Assembly: GCF_017875315.1 (NCBI RefSeq)
Contig: NZ_JAGGMM010000002.1
Span: forward strand, 655,867-719,866
DNA length: 64,000 bases
Direction of reading: 5' to 3'
DNA from: Methanomicrobium sp. W14
GTDB lineage: Archaea; Halobacteriota; Methanomicrobia; Methanomicrobiales; Methanomicrobiaceae
Shown here: positions 55,184 to 64,000 of the stretch, piece after piece
Numbering within the stretch: the first letter of the stretch is position 1
How the letters are laid out: each line of letters begins with the position of its first letter
Made by a program: the position numbers and the translations under genes
The notes under the pieces: model-generated
Told to the model about the DNA's origin: nothing
Seen by the model: only the letters and a program-made list of their open reading frames with translations
The model's database searches: none

Positions 55184-55909
55184 CGGCTTTATAGACTCAA
55201 CACCGCAGCTTTTTTTGGAGACATAGCCGGAAAGCCCCCTTATGATTGCAACAGGGGTGCATTCATTTGACTCTCCCATAACAAGTTCTGCCGCTGAAGA
55301 GATGTTGTCGCCTATTGCACGTCTTGTGACCTCAAGTTCATGTCCGAAAAGGTCTTTTTTTCCTCTCTCATCCGTTATTGCGCAAACACCGAAGCACCCT
55401 ATTGCAACACCGGAGCACCCGAGGCGCATTGCATGGGTTCTTGAATCTATAATAAGAACACCGGTTTTTTTGCCTGTTTTTTCCAGAATTGCTTCGTATA
55501 TTTTCTTTGCACTTTTGTCCGGGTCCTTCGGGAGTGTCACGACACATCCGCGGGGTGCATTTGAAGCGTCAATCCCGGCGTTCGGGAGGAGAGTGCCGTT
55601 TTTCATACACAGGAGAAACCCCGGAATTCCGCCTTTTACGGAGTCGCTTTCAGACATTACGACCTCGGCAAGCCTCGCATCGATTTTATAGCGTTTTTCA
55701 TATTCGTAAGCCTTGTCGGAAGGGGTGATTCCGGAAAGGTCTACGATGCAGTTCTCGGATGTTGCAAGTGCACTTTCGGCAACGGCAATAATGTCACCGT
55801 CAAAAATTCCTCCCGCCTGTTTTGCCCCGTCCGTGATTATTTCAGGGATGTCATCACCCGGGGTAATGATCTTTGTCTTGATTCCAAAAACCTGAAAAGA
55901 GCTTTCCAT
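55121..55909 (-). CDS. CofE-like ligase (COG1478 paralogue), possible pterin/folate glutamate ligase
   Basis: A 262-residue member of the coenzyme F420-0:L-glutamate ligase family, seen in NAGIDASNAPRGCVVTLPKDPD, AIGCFGVCAITDERGKKDL, and AAELVMGESNECTPVAIIRGLSG. In true CofE the first signature is usually VxxKxxSKxEG; here the corresponding segment is VAESALATSENCIV, and the second is IDSRTHAMRLGCSG where DTxGRxxRxG is usual. It is the last gene of the glyA-folD-folP operon, overlapping folP by one base. COG1478 members act as folate ligase (FolC2) in Chlamydia, so a pterin-glutamate ligase is a reasonable alternative to CofE. Confidence 0.7.
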   Translation of the reverse strand: MESSFQVFGIKTKIITPGDDIPEIITDGAKQAGGIFDGDIIAVAESALATSENCIVDLSGITPSDKAYEYEKRYKIDARLAEVVMSESDSVKGGIPGFLLCMKNGTLLPNAGIDASNAPRGCVVTLPKDPDKSAKKIYEAILEKTGKKTGVLIIDSRTHAMRLGCSGVAIGCFGVCAITDERGKKDLFGHELEVTRRAIGDNISSAAELVMGESNECTPVAIIRGLSGYVSKKSCGVESIKPSECLFMGVAMHSNPALFNRD

Positions 55910-56718
55910 TATGATCTGTTTATCTTTTCAAATACTTTGATTAAATCCTTTGTATCGCGGACATCATGTGCACGCACGATTGATGCGCCTTCTTCCAGGA
56001 GACCATACGTTACGGCAAGTGTCCCTGAAAGTCTTCCCTGCGGGGGGGCCTTAACCAAATCACCTATGAATGTTTTCCTGGAAACTGCGGCAAGTACAGG
56101 TCTGTCCAGGTTAAGAAATCCTGAAAATTTTCTGCAAATCTCCCAGTCGTCTTCAAGTGTTCTCTCCTCCGTCCACTTGCCTATTGCAGGGTCAAGAATG
56201 TACTCTGAAACGCCAACCTTTTCAGCTCTTTTTGTTACGTCTTCAAGTGTTTTGTAGACAGCATCAAATCCTTTGGGGTCTCCGGGTATTTCATTGGTTG
56301 CCATGAGAACTGCCGGAAGGCCGCTGTCTCCTGAAATCTTTGCAAACTCCTTATTTGCAAATCCTGTGATGTCGTTTATACAGTGAATGTCATATCTTAA
56401 ACATGCGGAGAGGACCTTTGGATACATAGTGTCAACGGATATAGGAATTCCGCTTCCTGAAAACTCTTTAAGTGTCGCAGAAAGTCTTTCAATCTCTTCT
56501 GAAACTGTTATATCCGGAGAGTTGGGCGCAGTGCTCCTTGCACCGACGTCTATAATGTCAGCGCCGTTTTCGACCATCTCGCACGCTTTTTTGTATGTCT
56601 TGCCGGGGGGAATATAGGAGCCTGAAAAAAAGGATTCGGGGCTGCAGTTGATAACGCCCATAAGCCTTACGGGCTGGCCGCTTCCCACTTCAATATTGTT
56701 TATTTTACAGTTCTGCAT
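55909..56718 (-). CDS. folP: Dihydropteroate synthase-like protein
   Basis: A 269-residue TIM barrel with the pterin-binding signature [19 protein letters not shown] (residues about 17-35), [14 protein letters not shown] and ISVDTMYP. The DHPS family joins pterin and para-aminobenzoate (or its ribofuranosyl form in methanopterin synthesis). ATG 56718 is chosen because residues read upstream belong to folD. It overlaps folD by 14 bases. It may serve tetrahydrofolate, tetrahydromethanopterin or both. Confidence 0.85.
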   Translation of the reverse strand: MQNCKINNIEVGSGQPVRLMGVINCSPESFFSGSYIPPGKTYKKACEMVENGADIIDVGARSTAPNSPDITVSEEIERLSATLKEFSGSGIPISVDTMYPKVLSACLRYDIHCINDITGFANKEFAKISGDSGLPAVLMATNEIPGDPKGFDAVYKTLEDVTKRAEKVGVSEYILDPAIGKWTEERTLEDDWEICRKFSGFLNLDRPVLAAVSRKTFIGDLVKAPPQGRLSGTLAVTYGLLEEGASIVRAHDVRDTKDLIKVFEKINRS

Positions 56719-57541
56719 GCTTCTTTGCCGAAGTAAAGGTGTTTTCCATAAGCGTTGCAATTGTCATAGGTCCTACTCCTCCCGGGACAGGAGTTATTGC
56801 ATACACTTTGTCCCTAACTGCTTCAAAATCGACGTCCCCGCAGAGTTTTCCGTTTTCATCCCTGTTTATACCGACATCTATTACAACGGCACCTTTTTTC
56901 ACCATGTCAGGACCGACAAATTTTGCCTTTCCTATTGCACTGACAAGAATATCGGCTGACTTCATCTCTTCTTCAAGGTTTGAGGTCTTCGAATGGCATA
57001 TTGTGACCGTTGCATCTGCGTTTAACAAAAGTGCAGCCATTGGCCTTCCTACGTCAACCGATCTTCCTGCAACAACAGCTTTCTTCCCTGCCGTTTTGAT
57101 TTTGTACTCTTTCAGAAGAGTCATGATTCCTCCGGGTGTGCATGGGACGAAATCAGGCCTTCCGCTGAACAGAAGTCCCGAGTTGTAAGGGTGAAAACCG
57201 TCAACGTCCTTGTCCGGAGAAACCGCAGTTATTACAGCTCTTGTATCCACATGCTTCGGGAGCGGGAGCTGGACAAGTATTCCATGAACTGACGGGTCGG
57301 AGTTCAGCTTTGAGACCTCGGAAATTATTTCTTCGGTTTTAAGGTCTGAGGAGAGTGTAATTCCGGCCGATTTGATGCCGACCTCACCACAGGCCTTGTG
57401 CTTCATTCTTACATACATCTGTGACGCCGGGTCTTCACCGACGATGATGGTTGCAAGGCATGGTGAGAGGCCGGATTTTGAAATCTCATCCTTTAATACC
57501 GCGAGTCTCTTTTCAGAGATTTCTTTTCCGTTTATAATCAT
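56705..57541 (-). CDS. folD: Methylene-THF dehydrogenase/methenyl-THF cyclohydrolase
   Basis: A 278-residue bifunctional C1 enzyme. The catalytic Lys is in [16 protein letters not shown] (Lys47), [11 protein letters not shown] follows and the NADP site is [14 protein letters not shown]. FolD acts on tetrahydrofolate, not on methanopterin, so the host likely has both C1 carriers. It starts in the stop of glyA (ATGA) and overlaps folP. Confidence 0.96.
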   Translation of the reverse strand: MIINGKEISEKRLAVLKDEISKSGLSPCLATIIVGEDPASQMYVRMKHKACGEVGIKSAGITLSSDLKTEEIISEVSKLNSDPSVHGILVQLPLPKHVDTRAVITAVSPDKDVDGFHPYNSGLLFSGRPDFVPCTPGGIMTLLKEYKIKTAGKKAVVAGRSVDVGRPMAALLLNADATVTICHSKTSNLEEEMKSADILVSAIGKAKFVGPDMVKKGAVVIDVGINRDENGKLCGDVDFEAVRDKVYAITPVPGGVGPMTIATLMENTFTSAKKHAEL

Positions 57542-58809
57542 GATACTTCAGGATAAAGGGGGAATTTCCCAGCGAATTCAGTTACTTCCTTCTTGACCTG
57601 TGCAATTTCTGTCTTTGAATCCTTGTTTTTTGATACGTCTTTTAATACTCTTGATATCCAGGCGCCTATCTGTTCCATTTCCTTCTCTTTCATTCCGCGG
57701 GATGTAACGGCCGGAGTTCCGATTCTAAGGCCGCTTGTTACGAAAGGACTGAGTTTTTCGCGCGGGATTGTGTTTTTGTTGACCGTTATTCCAGCCTGTC
57801 CGAGGACTGTTTCCGCCTCAAGGCCAGTCATGTGGTCACCATTTGTGCCTACATTTGTAAGGTCGAGAAGCATCAGGTGGTTGTCAGTTCCGCCGGATAC
57901 AAGGTCAAACCCTTCGTCCATGAGCACTTTTGCAAGAGCCCGCGAGTTTTTGATTATCTGTTTTGCGTATTCCTTAAATGACGGTGTAAGCGCCTCTCTG
58001 AAGCATACGGCCTTTCCGGCGATGACGTGCATGAGAGGTCCGCCCTGCATTCCCGGAAACACTGATTTGTCGATATCCTTTGCATATTCCTCTGAGCACA
58101 TGATTGCTCCCCCGCGGGGGCCTCTGAGTGTCTTGTGTGTGGTCGTTGTTGTGATGTCTACAACACCCACTGATGTGGGGTGCTGTCCTGCTGCGACAAG
58201 GCCTGCGATGTGTGCGATATCCGCCATACAGTATGCGCCGGCATCCTCTGCAATTTCCTTGAACGCCTTGAAGTCAATGATGCGCGGGTATGCACTTGCG
58301 CCGCAGACAATCATCTTTGGCTTCTCTTTTCTTGCCTGTTCGGCGATCTGTGCATAATCAAGCATCTCTGTCTCCTTGTCGACACCATAGTGGGAGACTG
58401 AATACCATTTTCCTGTAATGTTCACAGGTGACCCGTGCGAGAGATGACCACCCTGCGAGAGGTCCTGGCTCATCATCTTGTCATTGTGTTTCATGAAAGC
58501 GAAGTATACGGCCTGGTTTGCCTGGCTTCCTGAAACTGCCTGGACGTTAGCATGCTCTGCACCGAAGAGTTTACAGAGACGGTTTCTTGCAAGGTTTTCG
58601 ACCATATCATGGAATTCACAGCCGCCATAATACCTTTTTCCGGGGTATCCCTCGGCGTATTTGTTTGTCATTATGGAGCCAACGGCTTCCAGAACGGCTT
58701 TGCTAACTACATTTTCCGAAGCTATGAGCTCCAGTCCGTTAACCTGACGGAGGCGCTCTTTCTCTATAATATTATAGACTTCCGGGTCAGAATCGGCCAG
58801 ATAAGACAT
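57538..58809 (-). CDS. glyA: Serine hydroxymethyltransferase
   Basis: PLP enzyme that interconverts serine and glycine, feeding methylene units to a pterin. The PLP Lys is in [14 protein letters not shown] (about residue 226); [10 protein letters not shown] and the 423-residue length are typical. ATG 58809 starts with [15 protein letters not shown]; the 28 residues upstream in frame are leader. An AATATAAT box at about 58835-58842 would give a nearly leaderless message. First gene of the operon with folD, folP and the cofE-like gene. Confidence 0.96.
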   Translation of the reverse strand: MSYLADSDPEVYNIIEKERLRQVNGLELIASENVVSKAVLEAVGSIMTNKYAEGYPGKRYYGGCEFHDMVENLARNRLCKLFGAEHANVQAVSGSQANQAVYFAFMKHNDKMMSQDLSQGGHLSHGSPVNITGKWYSVSHYGVDKETEMLDYAQIAEQARKEKPKMIVCGASAYPRIIDFKAFKEIAEDAGAYCMADIAHIAGLVAAGQHPTSVGVVDITTTTTHKTLRGPRGGAIMCSEEYAKDIDKSVFPGMQGGPLMHVIAGKAVCFREALTPSFKEYAKQIIKNSRALAKVLMDEGFDLVSGGTDNHLMLLDLTNVGTNGDHMTGLEAETVLGQAGITVNKNTIPREKLSPFVTSGLRIGTPAVTSRGMKEKEMEQIGAWISRVLKDVSKNKDSKTEIAQVKKEVTEFAGKFPLYPEVS

Positions 58810-58985
58810 ATGGAGAAATGTTGGTTTTAATCTGATTATATTATTTTGGCACTGCCTGTCTTCAGGTACTTCCTGCATCTTCCGTCTTCCCATAAGGAAA
58901 GGAAATATCTATAAAAAGCGCATTCAACATAAGAATATTATTAAACATATAAGATTACTTTTCATATATCCGGGGAGAGTCTTAA

Positions 58986-59582
58986 ATGGAAGCAAATGAC
59001 AGTGATGCGAAGATAAGAGATCTTGAGCATATAGTTGAAGAGAAGGAGCGGGAAATTCAGATGTTAAGAGACAGCATTCATGAATATAATACCAACGGCC
59101 CTGTAAGCGAAGAGCGTGTATTGAAAATAGAGAGGGACCTGAAAGAGATTGACGGTCTTGTAAGAGGTCTTACTGCTGAAATGCTTGACTTAAAGGCATG
59201 CGTCCAGAAGATATCGAAGGCAGTGGACATGAATTCTGCGCAGGCGAAGGTTCCTGCGGATTCAAAGTCAAAGAAGTACCCTCTTGTTGAGTCCCCAAAG
59301 GTAGTCGCCGAGAGAAAGTCCGCGTTAAAGTCTGATGCATCTCCAAAGCAGGAAGAGGCGGATGACTTTGACGAAGATCCCGGGGAAGCAATGATTATTC
59401 AGCCTGACGGGACTATGAAGCGGGAAACCAAAATTGGCGACGATATGATAATTGCGGACAACAAGGGCGGAGGAAACCGCAATATGATGCGCAGGCGCGG
59501 AGAACGCGACTCCATTGACAGAAAACCGCTTATATATGCGGATGATGACGATACTGTTGAAATAAAGAGAAAAAGAAGATAA
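58986..59582 (+). CDS. Coiled-coil protein upstream of smc
   Basis: A 198-residue soluble protein. Residues 5-90 are predicted coiled-coil (EEKEREIQMLRDSIHEY, KIERDLKEIDGLVRGLTAEML), residues 90-140 are Lys/Ser/Glu-rich and unstructured, and the end is a glycine/arginine-rich and basic tail (RNMMRRRGERDSIDR, KRKRR). Not recognised. It has a GGGGAG site and the smc TTG start follows after 29 nt, so it is in one operon with smc and scpA. An SMC-associated or DNA-binding role is inferred. Confidence 0.7.
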   Translation: MEANDSDAKIRDLEHIVEEKEREIQMLRDSIHEYNTNGPVSEERVLKIERDLKEIDGLVRGLTAEMLDLKACVQKISKAVDMNSAQAKVPADSKSKKYPLVESPKVVAERKSALKSDASPKQEEADDFDEDPGEAMIIQPDGTMKRETKIGDDMIIADNKGGGNRNMMRRRGERDSIDRKPLIYADDDDTVEIKRKRR

Positions 59583-59611
59583 ATACTTGAGTCTTCAGGA
59601 GTATACTGCCA

Positions 59612-62600
59612 TTGTATATAACCGAGCTGGAAATAGACAATTTCAAGTCTTTTGGGAAAAAAACCAAAATCCCGTTTTATGAAGGTTTCACTGTTGTATC
59701 CGGACCGAACGGTTCGGGCAAAAGCAATATTATAGACAGCATTCTCTTTTGTCTTGCACTTTCAAGTGCACGCGGGCTTCGGGCTGAAAAGCTTACTGAT
59801 CTTATAAATCTTAATACAAATAAAAATACGGCTGAAGTTTCTATCGAATTTTCTGACGGGACCAGAATACGCCGTAAAATAAAAAGGACCCCCCACGGCT
59901 ACTACAGCTATAACTATATTAATGACCGTGCATGCAAGCAGAGTGATGTAGTTGAGTTTCTTGCAAGGTTAGGGATAAAATCTGAAGGTTATAATGTCGT
60001 AATGCAGGGAGATATTACGCGCATAACTGAAATGAGCGACTCCGAAAGAAGAAAAATAATAGATGAAATCGCAGGTGTGTCCGAGTTTGACAAGAAAAAA
60101 GAGCAGTCTTTATCAGAACTTGAGGTAGTCAGGGAAAGAATTGAAAGGGAAGAACTTCTCCTTGCGGAACTTCAGAAAAGGCTGTGTGAACTTGAGACCG
60201 AAAAAAAGCATGCCGAAGCCTATCTAAAACTCAAGGAAAGTCTTGAATATTTTAAAAGCTGCATGTCAGCCGCCAGGCTGAATGAGTGCGAAAAAGAGCT
60301 TTCGGGAATTTCCTCTCTTGAATCGGACCAGGCTGAAAAAATAAAGTCTCTTTCGTCTGGTCGCATGGAAGCTGAATCAGAAATATCCTCTCTCAAAGAG
60401 AATCTGGGTATGCTTGAGGCTGAGATCAACGAAAAAAGCGGTTCAGAGTATTTGTCTCTTCTCTCTGAAATTGAAAGCGCAAAGGGAAAAATCAGCCTGT
60501 CAAACCAGACTATAGAGAAGCTTTCACGTGAGAAAGAGACAAAAAAAGAGTCGATTCAAAAGATTTTTCTGGACTCCAGGCGTGCAGAGTCAAGGGTCGC
60601 GGAAATAACCGACAAAATCCGCGACCTTTCTATAGACCGCTCCAACCTGAATATGGGGCTCTGCGAAGCACGTGCAGAACTTGAAAATGTCAAAGGTGAC
60701 CTTGATGAGAAGAGCCAGGCAGTCGAGGGTGCAAAGGAGAAGCTTTTCTCTCTGATTAACTCTCTTGAGGAGAAGAAGGGTAAAAGGTCAGACATTCTGC
60801 GTGAACAGGATATTCTTATTGAAAAGAGCAGGATGCGTACAGAAGAGAAGGAGCGCATCGAATCAAGAATAAGGCAGGCAGACCTTGAAATCGGTGAAAA
60901 GTCGGGCCAGGTGAAAGAGCATAAAAAACTTCTTGACTCACTGAACGCCGAAAAGTCTGTTATTGAAACCGAACTTTCCAAAATTGAGGCGAAACTTTTT
61001 GAAAACCGCTCCGCTCTTGAAAAAATAAGGTCTGACCTGAAGTCCAAAGAGAGGGAGCTCATGCGGCTTGAAGCCCAGCAGAATGCTTCAGGGAGTCCCG
61101 GCGGACGCGAAATGGCTGCAATTCTTGGAATGGACGGGGTGTTCGGAAGTGTAGGCCAGTTGGGAAAAGCACCGTCCGAGTACGCAACCGCCCTTAACGT
61201 AGCCGCCGGAGGGAGACTGAGAAATATCGTCTGCGAAAGCGACAGGGTTGCTGCCGACGGCATAAGATACCTTCGTGACAACAGGCTCGGGCGTGCCACT
61301 TTCCTTCCCCTGAACAAACTCCGTGCGCCAAATCTACCGCCACTGAACAAAGGCAAAATCATTGACTATGCTGTTAACCTTCTGGACTATGACCCGCTTT
61401 ATGATGTTGTGTTCAGGTACGTTTTTGGTGCGACTGTCGTTGTAAAGGATCTTGAAACTGCAAGGAGCATGATTGGGCAGTACAGGATGGTCACTCTTTC
61501 AGGCGACCTGGTGGAGAAGGCCGGGGCGATGACCGGAGGTTCTGTCCAGAAAAAAATGGCCGGGTTCGGGTTGTCTGCCGACGATGAAATAGAAAAAATA
61601 AGAATTTCCATGTCTGAGCTGTCGCAGGAGGATTCCGTAATCCAGGAAGCAGTTTCAAGATATTCTTCCGAATCCGACAGCAAAAGGGTTCGCAAAGCGA
61701 AAATTGATGACCAGATGTCAAAGTCACAATTTTTGTGCGATGAGACTGAAAGGCGCCTGAAAGAGCTTGAAAACGAAAAAACATCCATTTTGGCCCGCCG
61801 CAGTGAGATGGAGGGTGAGGTCAAGTCAGGAAGCGAGAAGCTTTCTGCCCTTGAAGAGTCCCTGAAAAGTATAAGCGACGAGATAAATTCAATTTCAGAA
61901 GAGTCGGAAAAACTTAAAAAAGAGCTTTCCGACACCGGAATTCCTGAACTTTCCGAGAAATACGAGGAACTTCGCAGGAAGACCGAGGACGACGAACGCC
62001 GGCTTAAAAACAAGGATTACGATATTGAGGACAGCCAGAGGGAGAAGGCCCACTATACAAAACGTCTTGAGGAGATGACGGAGGAAAGGGAGAACATCGA
62101 GGAGGATATAAAGAATTCTGACGAGGAGATAAAATCCCTTTATGATAGGATTTCCGAAAGCAGGGTCCTGATTGATGAACTTGAAAAGAAGCGCGTGGCG
62201 TTTTCCGATGAACTCAATGAACTCCAGAAGAAGCGGGATGCCTTAAAAGACGAGATTTTCACCGGGGAAAAACGTATAATTGAAATCGACAGCGAGTGCG
62301 AGAAAGTAAAACTTGCAACTGCATCTCTTGCCGAGAGAAAGAATACTCTTGTAGGCCAGATAAACGAACTTCGTGAGGAGGCCAAAGGTATTGAAACCGA
62401 TATGGCACTTCCTGAAATAGAGGCTGGAATTGAAAAATCGGAACGGGAGATAAAAAAGCTCGGCGCTGTCAATATGCTTGCCATAGAGGAGTACGACAAA
62501 ACGAGTGAGCGTGTCAGTGAGAGGTCTTCGAGAAAGGACGTTTTGTCAAAGGAGAGGGCTAACATCCTTGAACGTATAGAGCATTATGAAAAGATGAAAT

Positions 62601-63052
62601 ATGAATCTTTTATGGAGGCTTTCAGGGCCATCGACGCAAATTTCAGGAAGATATTCGCCCGCCTTACCGAAGGTAACGGAAAGCTCGTTCTCGAAAATGA
62701 TGATGATCCGTTCAGCGGCGGTATGACATTTGCAGTCCAGCCGCGTGAGAAGAAGGTGCACCTTTTGTCCTCACTTTCTGGAGGAGAAAAGTCTCTTACG
62801 ACTCTTGCTTTTATTTTCTCTATCCAGCAGTATATGCCGGCACCGTTCTATGCCCTTGACGAGGTTGATATGATGCTTGACGGCTCGAATGTCGAAAGGG
62901 TGTCCTCGATGATAAATGAGCTTTCCAAAAATGCCCAGACTATATGTGTTTCCTTAAGAAAGCCTACAATTGAGCGTTCCGACAGGATAATAGGCGTTAC
63001 TGTAAGGCCTGACAAGTCTACGTACGTTACCGGTGTAAAGAGCAATGGATGA
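59612..63052 (+). CDS. smc: Chromosome segregation protein SMC
   Basis: A 1146-residue SMC ATPase. Walker A GPNGSGKSNIIDSI is at about residue 31, long coiled-coil arms run from about 170-490 and 660-1010, the hinge covers about 505-655 (GMDGVFGSVGQLG to GGSVQKK), and the C-terminal head has LSGGEKS (about 1055) and Walker B YALDEVDMM (about 1080). Start is TTG 59612 with AGGAG at 59597-59601; the first residues MYITELEIDNFKSFG are the canonical SMC start. scpA overlaps the end by eight bases. Confidence 0.97.
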   Translation: MYITELEIDNFKSFGKKTKIPFYEGFTVVSGPNGSGKSNIIDSILFCLALSSARGLRAEKLTDLINLNTNKNTAEVSIEFSDGTRIRRKIKRTPHGYYSYNYINDRACKQSDVVEFLARLGIKSEGYNVVMQGDITRITEMSDSERRKIIDEIAGVSEFDKKKEQSLSELEVVRERIEREELLLAELQKRLCELETEKKHAEAYLKLKESLEYFKSCMSAARLNECEKELSGISSLESDQAEKIKSLSSGRMEAESEISSLKENLGMLEAEINEKSGSEYLSLLSEIESAKGKISLSNQTIEKLSREKETKKESIQKIFLDSRRAESRVAEITDKIRDLSIDRSNLNMGLCEARAELENVKGDLDEKSQAVEGAKEKLFSLINSLEEKKGKRSDILREQDILIEKSRMRTEEKERIESRIRQADLEIGEKSGQVKEHKKLLDSLNAEKSVIETELSKIEAKLFENRSALEKIRSDLKSKERELMRLEAQQNASGSPGGREMAAILGMDGVFGSVGQLGKAPSEYATALNVAAGGRLRNIVCESDRVAADGIRYLRDNRLGRATFLPLNKLRAPNLPPLNKGKIIDYAVNLLDYDPLYDVVFRYVFGATVVVKDLETARSMIGQYRMVTLSGDLVEKAGAMTGGSVQKKMAGFGLSADDEIEKIRISMSELSQEDSVIQEAVSRYSSESDSKRVRKAKIDDQMSKSQFLCDETERRLKELENEKTSILARRSEMEGEVKSGSEKLSALEESLKSISDEINSISEESEKLKKELSDTGIPELSEKYEELRRKTEDDERRLKNKDYDIEDSQREKAHYTKRLEEMTEERENIEEDIKNSDEEIKSLYDRISESRVLIDELEKKRVAFSDELNELQKKRDALKDEIFTGEKRIIEIDSECEKVKLATASLAERKNTLVGQINELREEAKGIETDMALPEIEAGIEKSEREIKKLGAVNMLAIEEYDKTSERVSERSSRKDVLSKERANILERIEHYEKMKYESFMEAFRAIDANFRKIFARLTEGNGKLVLENDDDPFSGGMTFAVQPREKKVHLLSSLSGGEKSLTTLAFIFSIQQYMPAPFYALDEVDMMLDGSNVERVSSMINELSKNAQTICVSLRKPTIERSDRIIGVTVRPDKSTYVTGVKSNG

Positions 63053-63767
63053 GGAACCGGTAGAAATTCTCGTGAAACTTGCCGAGTCCGGTGAGATTGA
63101 TCCATGGAATATTAATATTGTGGAGGTTACCGACAGGTTTCTGATTGAGCTTGAAAGAATGCAGAAGCTTGACCTGAGGGTATCCGGGAGAACTCTTTTC
63201 TTCGCATCTACTCTTCTCAGGATGAAGTCGGATTACCTTAATGAGCCCGAGGAATCTTCGGGGACTGAGGGTGATTTTTACGAGGAGGACTCAGGTTTCG
63301 GCGAGGATGACGTCTTTTCGATGGATGAGTTTGCGGAGCCTGTTGACAGGCTTGAACGTGAAATCCAGAGGCGTATCAAGAGAAAAGACCGCAGGAAAAG
63401 GCCTGTCACTCTTTATGAACTTATAAAGGAGCTTAAGACCGCCGAAAAAATGTTTCGCCGCAGGCAGAGAAGGACTGATATTCAGCCTGAAATAATCCTT
63501 GATGCCGAAGACGTTGTCAGTGTCGCTCATGACGAGGACTTTTCAGATGCAGCGACTACGGTTTACGACAGCTACCATAAGCTTTCAGAAAAAGAGAAGG
63601 AAGTCCCGATGTCTGAAATTTGCTCTGACCTGGGAAAAAACCTCAGATCGGTTTACCTGCCGCTTTTGTTCCTTATGCTTGAGGGCAGGGTCGTTTTAAA
63701 GCAGAAGGAATTCTTTGGGGAGATTACGGTTTCGGAGTGGTCACCTTCGGCTTTTGACAGTGAATGA
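63045..63767 (+). CDS. scpA: Kleisin-type segregation protein ScpA
   Basis: A 240-residue kleisin that joins the SMC heads. The N-terminal helix pair VEILVKLAESGEIDPWNINIVEVTD and the winged-helix C-terminus (about 170-240) are visible, with an acidic middle that may be flexible. Its ATG lies before the smc stop, eight bases overlap. scpB is not in the window. Confidence 0.92.
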   Translation: MDEEPVEILVKLAESGEIDPWNINIVEVTDRFLIELERMQKLDLRVSGRTLFFASTLLRMKSDYLNEPEESSGTEGDFYEEDSGFGEDDVFSMDEFAEPVDRLEREIQRRIKRKDRRKRPVTLYELIKELKTAEKMFRRRQRRTDIQPEIILDAEDVVSVAHDEDFSDAATTVYDSYHKLSEKEKEVPMSEICSDLGKNLRSVYLPLLFLMLEGRVVLKQKEFFGEITVSEWSPSAFDSE

Positions 63768-63898
63768 TCTTCCGGCTGATTTTTGAGCCGATGCCTCTTT
63801 TAACTTCTGTGGTGAACTGCTGCGATTTGCGCGATGTGGGAAATTTAAGTAAAAAACCTTCAGATAACGGTTATTGAGGGTGGTGTGTGCGTGCAATA

Positions 63899-63936
63899 TT
63901 GTTGGAAATGTGCAACAAATAGGGAAGGTTTATAAG
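63899..63936 (+). promoter_or_regulatory. Promoter with adjacent inverted repeat, reading out of the window
   Basis: TTGTTG (63899-63904) and CAACAA (63913-63918) form an inverted repeat just before a TTTATAAG TATA box (63929-63936). Transcription would begin near 63957-63960. Confidence 0.55.
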
Positions 63937-63972
63937 TTGCAAAAGACCACATTGTAAGGCCGAAGTATTCAG

Positions 63973-64000
63973 GTGAAAAAGGCACGAAAGGGCCTTAAAT
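63973..64000 (+). CDS. Possible start of a gene cut by the window edge
   Basis: GTG 63973 opens the frame MKKARKGLK about 15 nt behind the predicted start of transcription. The basic N-terminus could precede a signal or pilin-like helix, but only nine residues are visible and no function can be assigned. Confidence 0.3.

Noticed and set aside
57593..58357. 254-residue ORF opposite glyA
   Set aside because: Antisense to the PLP domain of glyA, low-complexity composition and no ribosome site.
60556..61362. 268-residue ORF opposite smc
   Set aside because: Shadow of the Glu/Lys-rich coiled coil, giving a Ser/Phe-rich product.

Overview
The window looks like chromosome from a methanogenic euryarchaeon, most likely Methanomicrobiales (Methanoplanus/Methanolacinia/Methanomicrobium-like). 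It has archaeal information-processing genes (EF-1alpha, S10p, FEN1, RadA, an RPA-like protein, a NOG1-type GTPase, SMC/ScpA), F420 genes (cofG, cofC), a methanogen-type small sulfite-reductase-like protein, archaeal CobT and a separate GMP synthase glutaminase subunit. Promoters are archaeal: AT-rich TATA boxes about 25 nt upstream of many genes, several of which seem leaderless. I infer the lineage from gene content only; no rRNA gene is present.

Layout. 0-9.3 kb: partial FAD oxidoreductase, eno, pcm, DEAD-box helicase, dinB, a sodium:solute symporter preceded by an unannotated 35-residue membrane protein, and purH. 9.3-13.4 kb: a 500-bp control region, then grpE-dnaK-dnaJ. 13.4-17.1 kb: tRNA methyltransferase, an unrecognised PD-(D/E)XK-like protein, a glutamine amidotransferase and a short Dcd-like protein. 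17.1-18.4 kb: a gene-poor island with an acetyltransferase flanked by two transposase-like remnants. 18.4-24.9 kb: HPS-RraA fusion, nitroreductase, TraB, YkgJ-type Cys cluster protein, guaAA, two overlapping tiny ORFs, cobT and cobS. 25-30 kb: Dsr-like protein, a small Cys-rich protein, tuf-rpsJ followed closely by an Agl23-like membrane protein. 30-40.5 kb: FeS aldo/keto reductase, bactofilin-like protein plus methyltransferase, a 1032-residue HEAT-repeat protein, U32 peptidase, FdhD and a small hypothetical. 40.7-44.5 kb: dapL-lysA-RPA-like operon. 44.7-51.2 kb: radA, phosphoglycolate phosphatase, PRC-barrel, HTH-CBS regulator, NOG1-like GTPase, presenilin-like protease, small coiled-coil membrane protein and fen1. 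51.2-58.9 kb: cofG, purC-purS-purQ, FTR-like protein, cofC, and the convergent operon glyA-folD-folP-cofE-like. 58.9-64 kb: coiled-coil protein-smc-scpA and a strong promoter reading out of the window.

Gene cooperation. purC/purS/purQ and purH serve purine synthesis. cobT/cobS assemble the lower part of cobamides. cofG/cofC make F420. glyA/folD/folP/cofE-like together suggest a C1-pterin operon in which the CofE paralogue may glutamylate a pterin rather than F420. The coiled-coil protein, SMC and ScpA appear to form a chromosome-organisation operon. No CRISPR array, intact insertion sequence, rRNA or complete tRNA gene was seen. The most unusual points are the glyA-folD-folP-cofE-like operon, the Dcd-like protein with Cys in place of the deaminase Glu, the HPS-RraA fusion, several small ORFs, and a palindrome overlapping a start codon.
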